From assembly GCA_023014485.1 (NCBI GenBank), contig JAJOZX010000484.1:1278501-1342500 (forward strand): DNA of 64,000 bases, given 5' to 3'. The notes beneath the pieces were generated by a model. It was not told the origin of the DNA and made no database searches. It was given only the letters and a program-made list of their open reading frames with translations. Numbering within the stretch: position 1 is the first letter of the stretch; each line of letters starts with the position of its first letter. Position numbers and translations under genes: made by a program. Origin of the DNA: Bathynomus jamesi (Eukaryota; Arthropoda; Malacostraca; Isopoda; Cirolanidae). Below are positions 53,670-64,000 of this stretch, in pieces.

Positions 53670-54623
53670 CAGGGGCCACATTTCTTCTGGGTGTTGTAAA
53701 CTTTATACTTGGGGTGTGACAGCCCTCGGGTCCCGAGTCGTGGAATTCTAGAGAAATTGGCTGCCAGTTCCTTTAGGTTCTCTCGCTCCCCTGTCAGGAG
53801 GGCGGGTGAAGTATGTTGTACAATCCTGTCCCGTGGGTTACTAAGACCCCATCCCAGCCCTACTCTGTCCTTTTAGCTTAGGTTAAGGATGCTCTCCTCT
53901 GACTGACTGAAAAAAAAAAATTCTTTTGGTATTAAGTCTTTTTCTCAACTTTTACTATAAGGACCCTACTGCTACCTCATGCGTGGGAAGAGAGGCTTTG
54001 GAACCTCTATAAATAACACCATTTAACGCTCGTAGGTCGTGAGAGACTGGGATGGAGGGGGTTCCAGGCGTAGGGGCACGATGAATGGAGTGTGGCTAGT
54101 GCCCCGTTAAGCCCATTTCTAACGCGTAATGGCCTGACCAGCCCCCTGCAACCGTTCTTTAGTGACCAATTGATGGTGCTTGGCTGTACTGCTCTTAGGT
54201 GAGAGAGCTTTACTGCCCAGCTGGCTGCCGGGCCAGCGGAAAGTCTCGAGCGTAGTTGCTGGGTCTGGTGGGATATCCCTTGAACACTGGATTCTGAGAG
54301 TCTGGCCGCTTGTGAGTGACTAGTAATACTTATTAAGGAGCCTAGGAGCTGCATCTCGCTGTCGCTTCTGGCGGGAAATCCGTGACGCCTCCGTCGCGAG
54401 TGTTTGTCAGTTGGTAACTGCGACACGTTTGGGACTGTCCGGCCATGGGGACGGTGCGGCAGCAGCGAGAGGTGTAGTCTTCTGGATGGGATGAACGTCA
54501 CCTGTAGATAGGCGGATGCGGCTTGCTCTGGAAGAATTCACTCCCCCTCCTTTTTTATGTACTGGTCAGAACGTTTTCAATAGGGTTCATCAGTGTATTC
54601 GGAGTTAGAAAAAATAAGTTACA

Positions 54624-55821
54624 ATGACTGAACCGCAGAAATTGAAGGCTGAGTGCGCTAGTTGTGGAGTAAAGCAGTGAGTGACGAACTTCAAAGAAGC
54701 TTGCTTCGAGAAAATCAACCACTCTAGCATGTGCCGCTTTTGCGAACTCATGCAGTTGTACGAGAAGCTAGAGGAGAAGGTCCGGCGGCTCGAGTCGGCC
54801 AGATTGGCTGTTGGAGGGGCGGCGGTCGCTGACGCGGCTGCTCCTTCCACCTCGGAGCTTATTGATAGGATAGCCGCCCTGGAAAGGCGGTCCAGCGGCG
54901 GACTGGACAGAGCTCGAGACCGCGGAGAAAGGGAAGAGGTGCAACCGGGGACCGGGGTGCAAAATCAGTGTCAGGAATCGCCAGCGACCCACGTGGAATG
55001 CTCAGAACCGCGACCCAAGATGGAGGGAAGGGAGGGCGCAAAGAAGGGGCTGATAGAGAAGGGTGGGAAGGGACCGATAAAGAAAAAGGGTGGGAAAGGG
55101 CCTACTGATGACTCAAAGAAACCGAAGGATGTAGCTGCCGGTCGGGGCGGGTCGGGTGCTGTAAGTGCGGCTGAGTTTATGGGTGACGACAGGTATCGAA
55201 AGATATCGGGCAAGAAGGCTGCGAAGCCGAAGCCTGAGACCCAGGACCTGCAACCGCTTTAGTCTCCTGTGCGCGAAGGAGGAAGACACCGTTTTGATTG
55301 GGGACTCACAGATCAGGGGCCAGGAGAAGTACTTTGCTTCTGCAAACCGGGACAGGGGGAAGGTAAGGTGCTTACCCGGGCGGGGAACTGCGCAATTAAG
55401 CAAGGAGTTAGAGAAGCTGCGCGTGGCTAGTCGGAGGACTGCGATCGTTGTCCACGCTGGTGGCAACGACCTGCTCCTCAAAGGCGGCAAGGTAGGTTCG
55501 ACCGAAGGGATCATCACCGAGATCATGTCTCTTGCGGATGATGTGAAACTTAAAACAGACAGGGGAATGTTGATGGGTATTTTATCGCGGATCAATGCCA
55601 GTAATCACGCGCTCAGTAAGGTCATTGGCATCAACGAGAGGGTGCAAGACTTGTGCGTCCCACTGGACGTGAGGTTTGTTGACCCCTTCGACGCGTTTTC
55701 GGGTAGGTGGGACCTTTATCAGAGGGATAGTGTCCACCTCAATGTCAGGAGTAAAGTTGTGCTGGGCGCGCTGCTCAACCCCGCACTTATACCATATGGT
55801 GAGGTCAAGCCCGGGGATTGA
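54624..55821 (+). pseudogene. ORF1: zinc finger, coiled coil and SGNH esterase-like domain
   Basis: From the ATG at 54624 it reads LKAECASCGVKQ, then an in-frame TGA at codon 19 (54678), then VTNFKEACFE and SSMCRFCELM, giving a C4-type finger. A coiled-coil helix follows (YEKLEEKVRRLESARLA), then a Lys/Gly-rich basic linker. A frameshift near 55255 leads to the SGNH fold: TVLIGDSQIRG (catalytic Ser), VVHAGGNDLLL (block III) and YQRDSVHLN (Asp and His). All catalytic residues are kept. Such ORF1 proteins are known in CR1 and L2 elements; they bind RNA and may act on lipids. Confidence 0.8.
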
Positions 55822-55999
55822 TGACGGGCAACCACCGGGGAGAGATGTTCTTGAGCCGCTGGCGGACGTACCTTCAACTGAAGGGTGCGTCCATGTACAG
55901 GAGGATGACCCTCCTTCCCCGTTAAAGGGGGCTCAGGCTCCTGCGGAAGTTGACCCTCGTTGGTGAGGGGCTCTTCAACTCCCGAAAGCCCTGGCTGTT

Positions 56000-57735
56000 C
56001 TGGAAACGGGTCGTGCTAGGGGGCGGTCAGAATAGGGAAGGTTCCCTCCGTGCAGTGCTTTTTAATGCTAGGTCGATTAGGAATAAGTTTTGCGAGCTAC
56101 GGGCGCTCTTAGCATCAGAATACCAGGATATCGTTGCTATCACCGAGTCCTGGATTCAAACTGATCGTAGGGACTACGTTGGGAGGTTCGAGATTCCCGG
56201 GTATAGAATGTTTCACAACGACCGCACCCGTGGGGAGGGGGGAGGGGTACTAATATACGTCAGGGACACGTTGAGTTCGGTTGACTGCCAGTTCCGATCG
56301 GAACGGGAGCTGCTTGCCGTCGATCTGAACTTGGGAGGGACGAACTACAGGTTAATCTTGGTGTACAAACCGCCGCATCTCCTCCTTGAGGAGGATACTG
56401 CCCTGTACACCGAACTCCGTAGCCTGCTAGGGTACAGGATGTGTGTAGTTTTAGGGGACTTCAACTGTCGGTGCATAAAGTGGGAAGACAGGACTGATGC
56501 CGAAGGTAGGAGGCTAGTTGACTTTGCTGATGAGAACTTCCTGACTCAGTGGGTCAGTGGGCCTACACGAGGCGAAAGCGTTCTAGACTCAGTATTCACG
56601 ACCGATGACAACCTCGTCACTGGCTTCACCGTTGACGAATCGTTGAACGGGAGTGAACACGGTCTGATTAGGTTCTGCGTCTGCGTCCCTCGGGTGAAGC
56701 GTAGTAACTCGAGAAGCAGTAAGCTCGATCTAGGGCGGGCGGACTTTGTTGGACTCCGGGATAGTGTAGGTGAGATGGGGTTAGAGGTCGGCGGCGATGT
56801 TGAGAAAGTGTGGAGCGCATTCCGGGACCAGTTTATGGTGCTGCAGTCTGCTGCCATACCCTCAAAACCGGTCACCCCTGCTTCAACGCAGCCTAAGAGG
56901 TTCAGTCGTGACATCGCTTCGGCTATCCGAAATAGGAAAGCTGCATATAGGATGGCGAAGGACATTCGTTCCCATGCGAACGCTGAGGCGTATGTCCTCC
57001 TGTACAGGGAAGTGAAGGCGAAGGTTAGGCTAGCCAAACGTAACGAAGAACTCCGGGTGGCAAGCCTCTGCAAGGGGAACCCTAAGGAGTTCTTCAGTTA
57101 TGTTAATAGTAGAAAGCCCATTAGAAGCATGATAGGCCCGTTAAAGGACCCCAGCGGCGCGCTGCGGACCTCCGACGCGGACATCGCAGGAGTGTTCACC
57201 AGGGAGGACACCCGCGTCATCCCCGAGACAGGCGTGAGGCACGAAAGTGCTGGCCTGGATAGTGTTCGGTGCACCGCGACAGTCGTTACCGATAGAATAG
57301 ACAAACTGAGCGCGTTTAAGGCTCCTGGGCCAGACCAGCTTCTCCTCAGATTCTTACGGGAAGTGCGTGAGCAGGTGGCTCCCCACCTGGCTACAGTCTT
57401 CAATAAATCGTTGGAGACGGGCCAGGTGCCTGGTGACTGGAGGGAAGCCAACGTGACCCCTATCTTTAAGAAAGCGGATCACAAAAGTCCAGGGAACTAT
57501 CGCCCCATTAGTCTCACTTCGGTTGTAGGTAAATTATTAGAGGGGATAATAGCGGATAGGATCGTTGACCATTTTGATTACTACAAGCTGCTTGGGGACT
57601 CCCAACATGGGTTTAGACGGCATAGGTCGTGTCTCACCAACCTGCTCGAGTTTTTCCACGTCATGTGGAGTGAGTATGATAAGAGTAGGGCGATTGATAT
57701 ACTTTATCTTGACTTTCAGAAGGCCTTTGATAAGG
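56000..57735 (+). pseudogene. ORF2: endonuclease and N-terminal reverse transcriptase
   Basis: The frame is open from before 56000 to 57741. Endonuclease blocks are AVLFNARSIRNK, IVAITESWI (Glu), GGGVLIYVRD, CVVLGDFNCR and ESLNGSEHGLI (SDH changed to SEH). Reverse transcriptase begins at FKAPGPDQLLLRFL, WREANVTPIFKKADHKSPGN with YRPISLTS, and DSQHGFRRHRSCLTNLLEF. The first catalytic block ILYLDFQKAFDK is kept, after which a small deletion and frameshift occur at 57737. The start codon is unclear; ORF1 ends at 55821. Confidence 0.85.
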
Positions 57736-57742
57736 CCGGGTA

Positions 57743-58716
57743 ATGGCCAAAGTCCGCGCGCTGGGTATCGGTGGGGAAGTAGGTAGCTGGATTGAAAACT
57801 GGCTGAAGAATAGGCGGCAGAGGGTTGTAATTAAAGGGGCTAGCTCGGGTTGGGCCTCAGTCACTAGCGGGGTTCTTCAGGGTTCCGTTTTGGGGCCACT
57901 GTTGTTTATCATTTACATAAATGATATCGACCCTGGCATCGTCAGTAGGATCGCTAAATTCACTGATGACACCAAGCTTGGGGCCAATGTTGGGACGACC
58001 GAGGCGATTGAGCAACTGCGTGCGGACCTACGTAGGATAGGAGAGTGGTCCGAAAGTGGCAAATGTCGTTTAACTTGGGTAAATACAAGATGATGTATAT
58101 TGGCTACGCCAATCCCAAGTCGGACTACTCCATGTTGGGGAGTAATATCTAGGCCACTGATTTGGAAAAGGACTTGGGTGTGCTAATTAGCAGCGACCTT
58201 AAGTTTACCAAACAGTGCGTAGAGGTGGAAAAGAAAGCCCAGAAGCTGTTGGGTTATATGAGGAGGCAATTTCGATTTCGGAACAAGGAGATTGTGCTCT
58301 CTCTGTACAATTCCCTGGTTCGGCCGCACCTGGAGTATACTGTGCAGTTCTGGTCGCCCACCCTCAGGAAAGATATTGAGATGCTGGAGCGAGTCCAGGC
58401 AAGGGCTACAAAGTTAATCCTTTCCATTAAGCATATGTGCTACAATCGACGCTTACGCGCCCTGAATTTGTTTTCGCTGGAAACTCGGAGGCTTCGCGGT
58501 CAACTCATCGAGGTTTTCAAGCTCTTACACGGGTTCAACGATGTCGATTTTAGAAGCATGTTTAGTTTAAATGATAACTCAACTCGCAACAATGGTTGGA
58601 AGTTGGATTTGAAACGGTTTAGCACTAGTATGTGTGGGAATTACTTTACTCGTAAGATCTGTGACACGTGGAACAGGCTACCTTCAGAAGTTCTGAACAG
58701 TTCAGGAAAAGGTTAG
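57743..58716 (+). pseudogene. ORF2: C-terminal reverse transcriptase
   Basis: After the frameshift it reads VRALGIGGEVGSWIENWLKN, SGVLQGSVLGPLLFIIYIND and KFTDDTKLG (FADD as FTDD). A second frame change near 58080 leads to MMYIGYANPK and a stop at 58150. The thumb continues EKDLGVLISSDLKFTKQCVE, YNSLVRPHLEYTVQFWSPTL, LNLFSLETRRLRGQLIEVFK and ends at KICDTWNRLPSEVLNSS. The order and wording are CR1/L2-type. Domain length matches a near-full ORF2. Confidence 0.85.
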
Positions 58717-58860
58717 ACCGAATCCTGCACACTATTTGAGGGTGTATGAATTTTTCCCTGACACCCGTTGTCATTGGTACCTCCTCGGTATGGCCGCAAG
58801 GCCTTTTGAGGTGCTTCTTTTCCTTGTAACTCCTTGTAACTCTCTCTCTCTCTCTGTTTT

Positions 58861-60239
58861 CATTTATTTACTCAGTCAGTTAACCCCCAGTAATAAAAGA
58901 TAGAGGCTTAACTATGCAATTGATGAACTACTTTCAGCAAGGATGAAATAAAACTTCTTCACTATGTTAGGTATTTGTTTATTAATGTTCTAGTTATGGC
59001 ATCTTCATAATGAAAAAAAATTTCGTTAAAACACACGATTAACCTATACAGAGACTGTGTATTTGCTGTGTAAAAAATAAAATAAAAAAGAACTACCCAA
59101 CTCTTAAACAATACTGAAATAGATTCAATAATTTAAATTATTAATTTATGTATCGTAACAAGTTTTTTTTTTAAAAAAGGACTTTTTCCTCATGAAGCAA
59201 TTCCATACAAATAAATTTGTACAATGGTCGCACGACTCCAGTTTAGCGTGTGACTTCAGTCGCATTCACGGAGCTTTACCTTTCCACGTTACTGTAATCT
59301 ACTGTAACCCAACCTATTTTGCTTTTAGATTACATTTCAGTAAACTTGAAAGATTACATTATTCTCGTAAGAGGATGATGACCTTTGAATTTGTACAGCT
59401 GTAGTATATAAAATAGTGAAAGATAAATTAGCCAAATAATCATGGCAGTGACTACAAAAAAAAAAGAAAAAGAAAAAAAACAAAAACCGAAAGACTAATG
59501 TAATAAACGTGAAAATATTTAACTAAAAAATATAATATTAAATAAATAGGAATTGGCACTTAATACTATTTTGTTAAAAGGACGAAGATGCGACGAGAGG
59601 AAAGTATAAAAGAAATTTAAATCACAGATTCGTAAATGAGCAGCTTTGAGAACAAAAATAACCATTACAGAATTGAGGATTGAAAATAAAAAAAAATAAA
59701 AAAATACCCACACAACGTAATCATACCTTGATACCCTTCTCAGAAGTAAGTTGTACCGTGTTGACATGTCATCGAGTATAATTAGTACCGAGTGTTTGAG
59801 ACACTTTGCGACGAGGGTACTGTTCTTCATGTTGTTGTTGTTGTTGTTGGTGTTGTTGGGTATTTTGATTTGCATATTTCGCCATTCATCAAACGTACAA
59901 TTAGTTGAACTAACAACGTCGTTAAATCGGTGAGATAAAGCAACGCTTCACCCAATTTGTGTTTTGCTCTTTGTCACAGTCGAGGTTCTCAAATGAATTT
60001 TTTCCAGTTCGAGATGGACATCAGGTCCGTGGTCCCCTCTCTGATACGTATGTGATCAAATTTAAGTGTATCACTTATCGTAAGAAAGAGATACGGATGA
60101 AGTGTAGATGTTAATGCGTTGTTTGTATTGTTAAAAATAGTTAACATTATTCACACTTATAGTTCATAGCCTCTTTTTAAAATTAAAAATCCCCAAATAT
60201 TCAAAGTCAAAATTTTAGATAAAACTTTTAACAGAATCC

Positions 60240-60270
<31 letters not shown>

Positions 60271-61066
60271 TGCCATAAGTTTCACATTTTGTGTCTGTTT
60301 ACCGAAATTATTCGTACACAAAAGCTCCATGATTAAAGTTATTGGCACATAAATAGAAGCTTTTTGTCATACCAAAAGTAGTAAAATGATAATGATAAAA
60401 AATGATTAATTATAAATTGCACTAACGGTTTTTATACAACAGAATTATTAATAATAATAATGATAATAATCTTAGTCCTAATAACATGTCTATCAACAAG
60501 GAGTATTTTATGTACATAGAAAACAAAACTCATTATTAATAATAATAATAATAATATTAATAATAAACATTTGTCACGTGATTCGTTATAAAAAAAGGGT
60601 CTATAAGAAAATTAATTATACATTGCGATTTATACACAAACAATATCATTATTGTTTAAATCAACAATAATTTTAACTTTGTTCTTGTACATTTTTAAAT
60701 GATATAAAAATATGGCCATAAAATAATTTAAAATTAATACATAAACTTAAAATTATCAATAAAAATATCTACAAAATCCCTAAATAATAATAATAATAAT
60801 AATAATAATTAAAAAATAAGAGTATATAATGTCTTTAAAAAAAATGTTTTGTGCTTTTTCAAAAAAAGTATTGCACGTATCATAACAATAAGTCTTTTTT
60901 TTTTTTTATTTCATTTGATACATTTCTTGAAGCCTTTAAATTATAAATTTAAAGATTAAAGAAATTATTTTAATTTAAAGTAAATTTATATTCCTGTATT
61001 CGTGATCATATTATATATATAATGTGTGTGTGTGTGTATATATACAATATATATATATACACACAT

Positions 61067-61097
<31 letters not shown>

Positions 61098-61383
61098 ACG
61101 ATGTTAATAATAAAAAATAACAAATTTATTTTCAAAATGGAGCCATCGCATTTATATTTTCTTTCAGAAATTGAAATGATTCTAGGAAATATATAAGTAT
61201 ACGCATATTTATTAAATATTTACATTTTTTTTTTAATAAAATTGCTTTTGTCCTTTTTGACTGCTGCGTCAAGTTTTAATACCTTTAAATTTGAATACAA
61301 CCTCTCAGTAAGTAAGAAAAGAATTTCAAGTAACCTTTATTTTATGTACAATTCACACTTATAGAATTAAGTATTGATATGCC

Positions 61384-61443
<60 letters not shown>

Positions 61444-61882
61444 TACAGTCATGTCAACTAGAAAAACCTATACCGTTTTTCTTTCGTTGCCTGTTTTCAG
61501 CTTGGTTTGACGCAGTTTGAGCTGACCTTAACTGAGTGAGTGAGCGTACCTGCTCTGAATGACGTTTTCGCACTAGAAAGTAACTCCTCGTGTGGCACGA
61601 GTATAACTAATAAATACGTAGTTGCTTCTCCGTCTCATTGTGTTGATCATTTATGTCTCCTTTTCACACGTATAATCACTCTATCGATTGACGATACGAG
61701 TCTGCTGATGCGTTTTTTCCCTATACTGTATTTGACACTTCAAAGACACCAAGAGTCAGATGACCCGTTTAGTTTCTCAACTGAAAGAAATGTTGTACGT
61801 CACTTTATTTTTACATTGTTCGCCCATCACTCAAAGAGAGTATTTGAACAAAAATTATTAAAACAAATCGTTCAATTAATCG
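58861..61882. other. AT-rich 3' flank of TfAP-2
   Basis: No exon or element could be identified. Simple repeats are (GT)n at 60242..60270, several (AAT)n runs (60536..60560, 60788..60809), (AT)n at 61015..61100 and 61387..61439. Part of it may be 3' UTR of the TfAP-2 gene on the minus strand. Confidence 0.6.
61804..61809 (-). terminator. Candidate polyadenylation signal for TfAP-2
   Basis: AATAAA on the minus strand, 73 bases past the stop codon. The region is AT-rich, so other hexamers exist and this one is only the nearest. Confidence 0.35.
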
Positions 61883-61993
61883 TTACTTTTTATCCATGTC
61901 TTTGTTTTTTAAATCTAAAGAAGTAGTTATACTCAAGTGAGAATTAGATGGGAAACTCTTTTCCAAATGCTTCAGGGACTCCGTCAGGAAATT
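61883..61993 (-). CDS. TfAP-2: Transcription factor AP-2, last coding exon
   Basis: The minus strand shows a pyrimidine-rich acceptor CTCTCCCCTGCAG, then 36 codons and TAA at 61885..61883. The peptide begins NFLTESLKHLEKSFPSN and ends LKNKDMDKK. NFL/NYL-x-ESLKHL/EALKAM is the known end of the AP-2 helix-span-helix dimerisation domain. It joins the exon at 63485 in phase 0. Beyond this start the tail is short and not conserved. I could see no frame damage. An unrelated open frame on the plus strand (61540..61926) overlaps it and is rejected. Confidence 0.9.
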   Translation of the reverse strand, partial: NFLTESLKHLEKSFPSNSHLSITTSLDLKNKDMDKK

Positions 61994-62605
61994 CTGCAGG
62001 GGAGAGGAAAAACAAAAAAGGGGTTCACGCTTTAAAAAAGGAAAAAAAAAACTATATCGGAGTAAATCATTATTACGGTATATGATTATACAATTATTCT
62101 ATTACGCGGTTTTTTTTTTAAACCTTTTTATAATTGGTTTCGCGCATCGAACAAAACCAATAAAAGTGAAAGTGCGATTAATCGATATTTAAAATTCGGT
62201 CATTCGTACAAATTTCAAAAATAGTTTCAAACTAAGGAAATGTCGAGAGTTTTAGATGCGCGCAACACGTTTCAGGCACGTTTTCTTAAACCGTTTCATT
62301 TCGAGTGAACTGAACGAAAAGTAGAAAACCTCCCCTACGTATATATTGTTATTGAGAAAGGAATTTGTGATGATAATGATGATGATGTCTAATTGAATGG
62401 TTTGCCGTACATTTTTGTAATTATCAATCGAATAAGATAAAAAGTCTACAAAATCAGATGGAGTCGTATGGGAAAATTTATTATTCATTAACCTTTTTAT
62501 TTCCCAGATAAATACATTTAAAATATAATTATGAATAAACTGAAGGGAATTTGTTCTCAAACTTGAGTCAAAAATTCAACCACTGAAAATTAATTCGCGA
62601 AATTT

Positions 62606-62699
62606 TATTATTATTATTATTATTATTATATTATTATTATTATTATTACAATAGATGCAGTTATTCTACATCTATTGTAATAATAATAATAATAATAAT
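62606..62699. repeat. (ATT)n palindrome in TfAP-2 intron
   Basis: A TTA repeat is followed by ACAATAGATG, a short loop and the inverse with an AAT repeat, giving a long hairpin. Confidence 0.8.
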
Positions 62700-62754
62700 G
62701 TTTAGGAGTGTTTAACTTTCTTCGTAAAAACAAAGGTCGTGTGAGGTAAGTGAC

Positions 62755-62830
62755 CTACAGCTTTACGTGGAATCCGAACCACGGGTCGCTACATCATTAT
62801 AACGCGGAGGACTGCCCACTCGTATCATAC
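62755..62830 (-). repeat. Possible tRNA-derived SINE fragment
   Basis: The minus strand has a T-arm-like CGTGG-TTCGGATT-CCACG hairpin with a B-box-type core, preceded by GATGTAGCGACC. No clear A box, so this is tentative. Confidence 0.35.
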
Positions 62831-63484
62831 CCATTCCCAAATGAAAAATGCGCAGTTGAGGAGTTTCTTCATTTAAGAAACGCTGTCGTCACTCCATTCC
62901 GATTCCCATTCCCAAATGAGAGTGACTAATATTTCCTACCCAACTTAATTTAACCTAACTTAACATTAGTTAAACCTAACGAAACCTAAGTTAACTTAAC
63001 CTGGACCAAAGTGGGGAAGCCAAGAATGGAAATGAGAATGGCGTGAATTGGGAATAGACCCATTTGAAAATATCTCCTTTGAAATTCTCACTCTCAACAT
63101 TCCCACTGTTGGGCGAGGAATCAAGTGGGAATGACACTGAGTGGGATGATATCCCCTTCCTATCCGCTCCCAGCCGCTGAACAGGCACAATGTAGTTTAA
63201 CCTCGCTGATCGAACGGGAAGCGGCGTTGCCACGTAGCTAAGACTTAGTCCTCATCTTTTGTAGCATTCAAGTATTTTAACCTTACAATATTGTTCGTAA
63301 ATACCTTTACTGTATTATTGTGGTTTTTACAAGTAATCCCGCGATTTTAATTAAATGATAATCGACATCATCATCATCATCATCATCATCACCTTCGAAA
63401 CGAGAAGCGCCATCGTCTGACTAAAGGTTGGCCGTTGTTCCACTAAAAAGCGTGGAGAGAGAGAGAGAGAGAGGTGACTCTTAC

Positions 63485-63656
63485 CTGTATGGCGGTGAGA
63501 GCTGCCACAATAGCCGGAGAGCCGAAGCCGTGGGTGATGAGTGAGAAATGAGTGAGGTGCCTTTGGATGGAAGGTTCGAGAATGATTTGTGGGCGCGTAT
63601 TGCAAAGCGGAGATCTGTCCTGGTTCAGGAGATCCATCAACTCTTTCGTAATTTGT
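63485..63656 (-). CDS. TfAP-2: Transcription factor AP-2, penultimate coding exon
   Basis: On the minus strand TTGTTCCCCTAG is the acceptor and CAG/GTAAGAGT the donor. The 172-base exon starts with one base of a split codon, then 57 codons: [40 protein letters not shown] and [17 protein letters not shown]. This is the most conserved part of the AP-2 DNA-binding and dimerisation domain (vertebrate: DLLAQDRSPLGNSRP, THFNLISHGFGSPA). AP-2 proteins bind GC-rich sites as dimers and control ectodermal, neural and limb development. Upstream exons lie beyond the window. Intact, with no sign of a retrocopy because introns are present. Confidence 0.95.
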
Positions 63657-64000
63657 CTAGGGGAACAAATCATGAGTTAGGACGTTAAAAAAAGGGGGGC
63701 TCGAAAATTATTAGTTAGGACGTTAAAAAATGATAAAGAACCAACGAAGCGTATCTTCGTTAGCCGAACATTTGGGAGTAAACATTCTCGTATTGTTACT
63801 TATTGAAAGTAATATGTTTGTGTGGACAAGCTTATTATTCCTTTTTTTTTTTTTATTCATTATTGAACAAAGAGAAAATATAATTTTTTTTTTTTTAAAT
63901 TAAGCTCGTTGATTTTTCAATGTAGGAGTGTTTCACAAAGACTGTAGTGACAATATCACACTACCTTTTCCTGTCTCACGAACAAAATAAACGTGTAGCC
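63657..64000 (-). other. TfAP-2: Upstream intron of TfAP-2 (partial)
   Basis: AT-rich sequence precedes the acceptor. A direct repeat GAGTTAGGACGTTAAAAAA / ATTAGTTAGGACGTTAAAAA occurs at 63674..63730. No other exon was seen. Confidence 0.7.

Larger units (their letters stand above)
53669..58860 (+). mobile_element. CR1/L2-group non-LTR retrotransposon with esterase ORF1
   Basis: A GC-richer block stands out from AT-rich flanks. It holds a 5' UTR of about 950 bases, ORF1 (54624..55821), ORF2 (about 56000..58716) and a short 3' UTR ending in two copies of CCTTGTAACT (58821..58840) and a CT tract. The 5' boundary is inferred from composition. No target duplication was found. It is broken by several single lesions but looks younger than the other non-LTR copies. 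Confidence 0.8.
61994..63484 (-). other. TfAP-2: TfAP-2 intron
   Basis: It is 1491 bases, phase 0, with GTAAGA donor and TGCAG acceptor. It contains an ATT-repeat palindrome (62606..62699), a tRNA-like B-box piece (62766..62783), and short repeats of CCCATTCCCAAATGA (62829 and 62907). Confidence 0.85.

Noticed and set aside
54007..54501. 164-codon minus-strand frame in the 5' region of the CR1/L2 element
   Set aside because: Basic, Ser/Arg-rich peptide without known motifs, antisense to a retrotransposon 5' UTR.
56546..57073. 175-codon minus-strand frame
   Set aside because: Shadow of the plus-strand ORF2 endonuclease and linker.
59519..59875. 118-codon minus-strand frame with Asn run
   Set aside because: Asn run comes from a TTG/CAA microsatellite; no homology recognised.
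61540..61926. 128-codon open frame on the plus strand
   Set aside because: It lies antisense across the TfAP-2 last exon, has no recognisable motif and starts in AT-rich sequence; chance frame.
63351..63605. Minus-strand frame with poly-Met end
   Set aside because: Overlaps the real TfAP-2 exon in another frame and ends in an ATC/GAT repeat.

Overview
This is a eukaryotic, very probably arthropod, window: one host gene end beside a thick pile of nested transposable elements. A decapod crustacean is my best guess. That rests on the abundant (AT)n, (GT)n and (CT)n tracts, the mix of BEL/Pao, Penelope, hAT, Merlin, mariner and non-LTR elements, and the arthropod-like wording of the host gene. 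No species can be named. Nothing bacterial is present: no operons, no CRISPR.

Host gene. The last two coding exons of a transcription factor AP-2 gene (TfAP-2) lie on the minus strand at the right edge (63656..63485 and 61993..61883). They have canonical splice sites, matching phase and a stop codon. Upstream exons lie beyond base 64000. Everything left of about 61.8 kb is 3' flank.

Left block, 1..19.1 kb. A 5'-cut, internally deleted I-group non-LTR element (1..2376) is followed by a second non-LTR fragment and two foldback repeats. A mariner copy is then split by a hAT element (4140..7292, 8-bp duplication), which itself carries a Tc1/mariner-like foldback transposon (5022..6409). A palindromic unknown element, here called X (about 7690..19130), was interrupted by non-LTR element Y on the minus strand. 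Y was in turn interrupted by a 5.2-kb non-LTR element Z (9755..14931) with an 11-bp target duplication.

Middle, 19.1..30 kb. This holds microsatellites, a tRNA-derived repeat array, and two inverted Penelope-like 3' ends with GIY-YIG endonuclease and hammerhead-ribozyme-like motifs. A 5.5-kb AT-rich stretch without recognisable genes follows, then a tiny 3'-end insertion of the Z family with an 8-bp duplication.

BEL/Pao block, 30..53.2 kb. A plus-strand element (A) spans about 23 kb because it is filled with later insertions: tRNA-like repeats, a mariner relative, two hAT MITEs, a solo LTR, a complete minus-strand BEL/Pao element (B, 37314..46361), a hAT-like element carrying another BEL solo LTR, and a further LTR-like insert. 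B contains a hAT transposon (about 40559..42715) that contains a Merlin-like transposon (40848..41840), so nesting reaches four levels. Most levels are proven by target site duplications.

Right block, 53.2..64 kb. A short hAT MITE, then a CR1/L2-group non-LTR element whose ORF1 encodes an SGNH esterase-like domain, then AT-rich flank and the TfAP-2 exons. Almost all element genes are broken, so the genes do not work together as a pathway; the value of the window is its insertion history and its RNA-level motifs.
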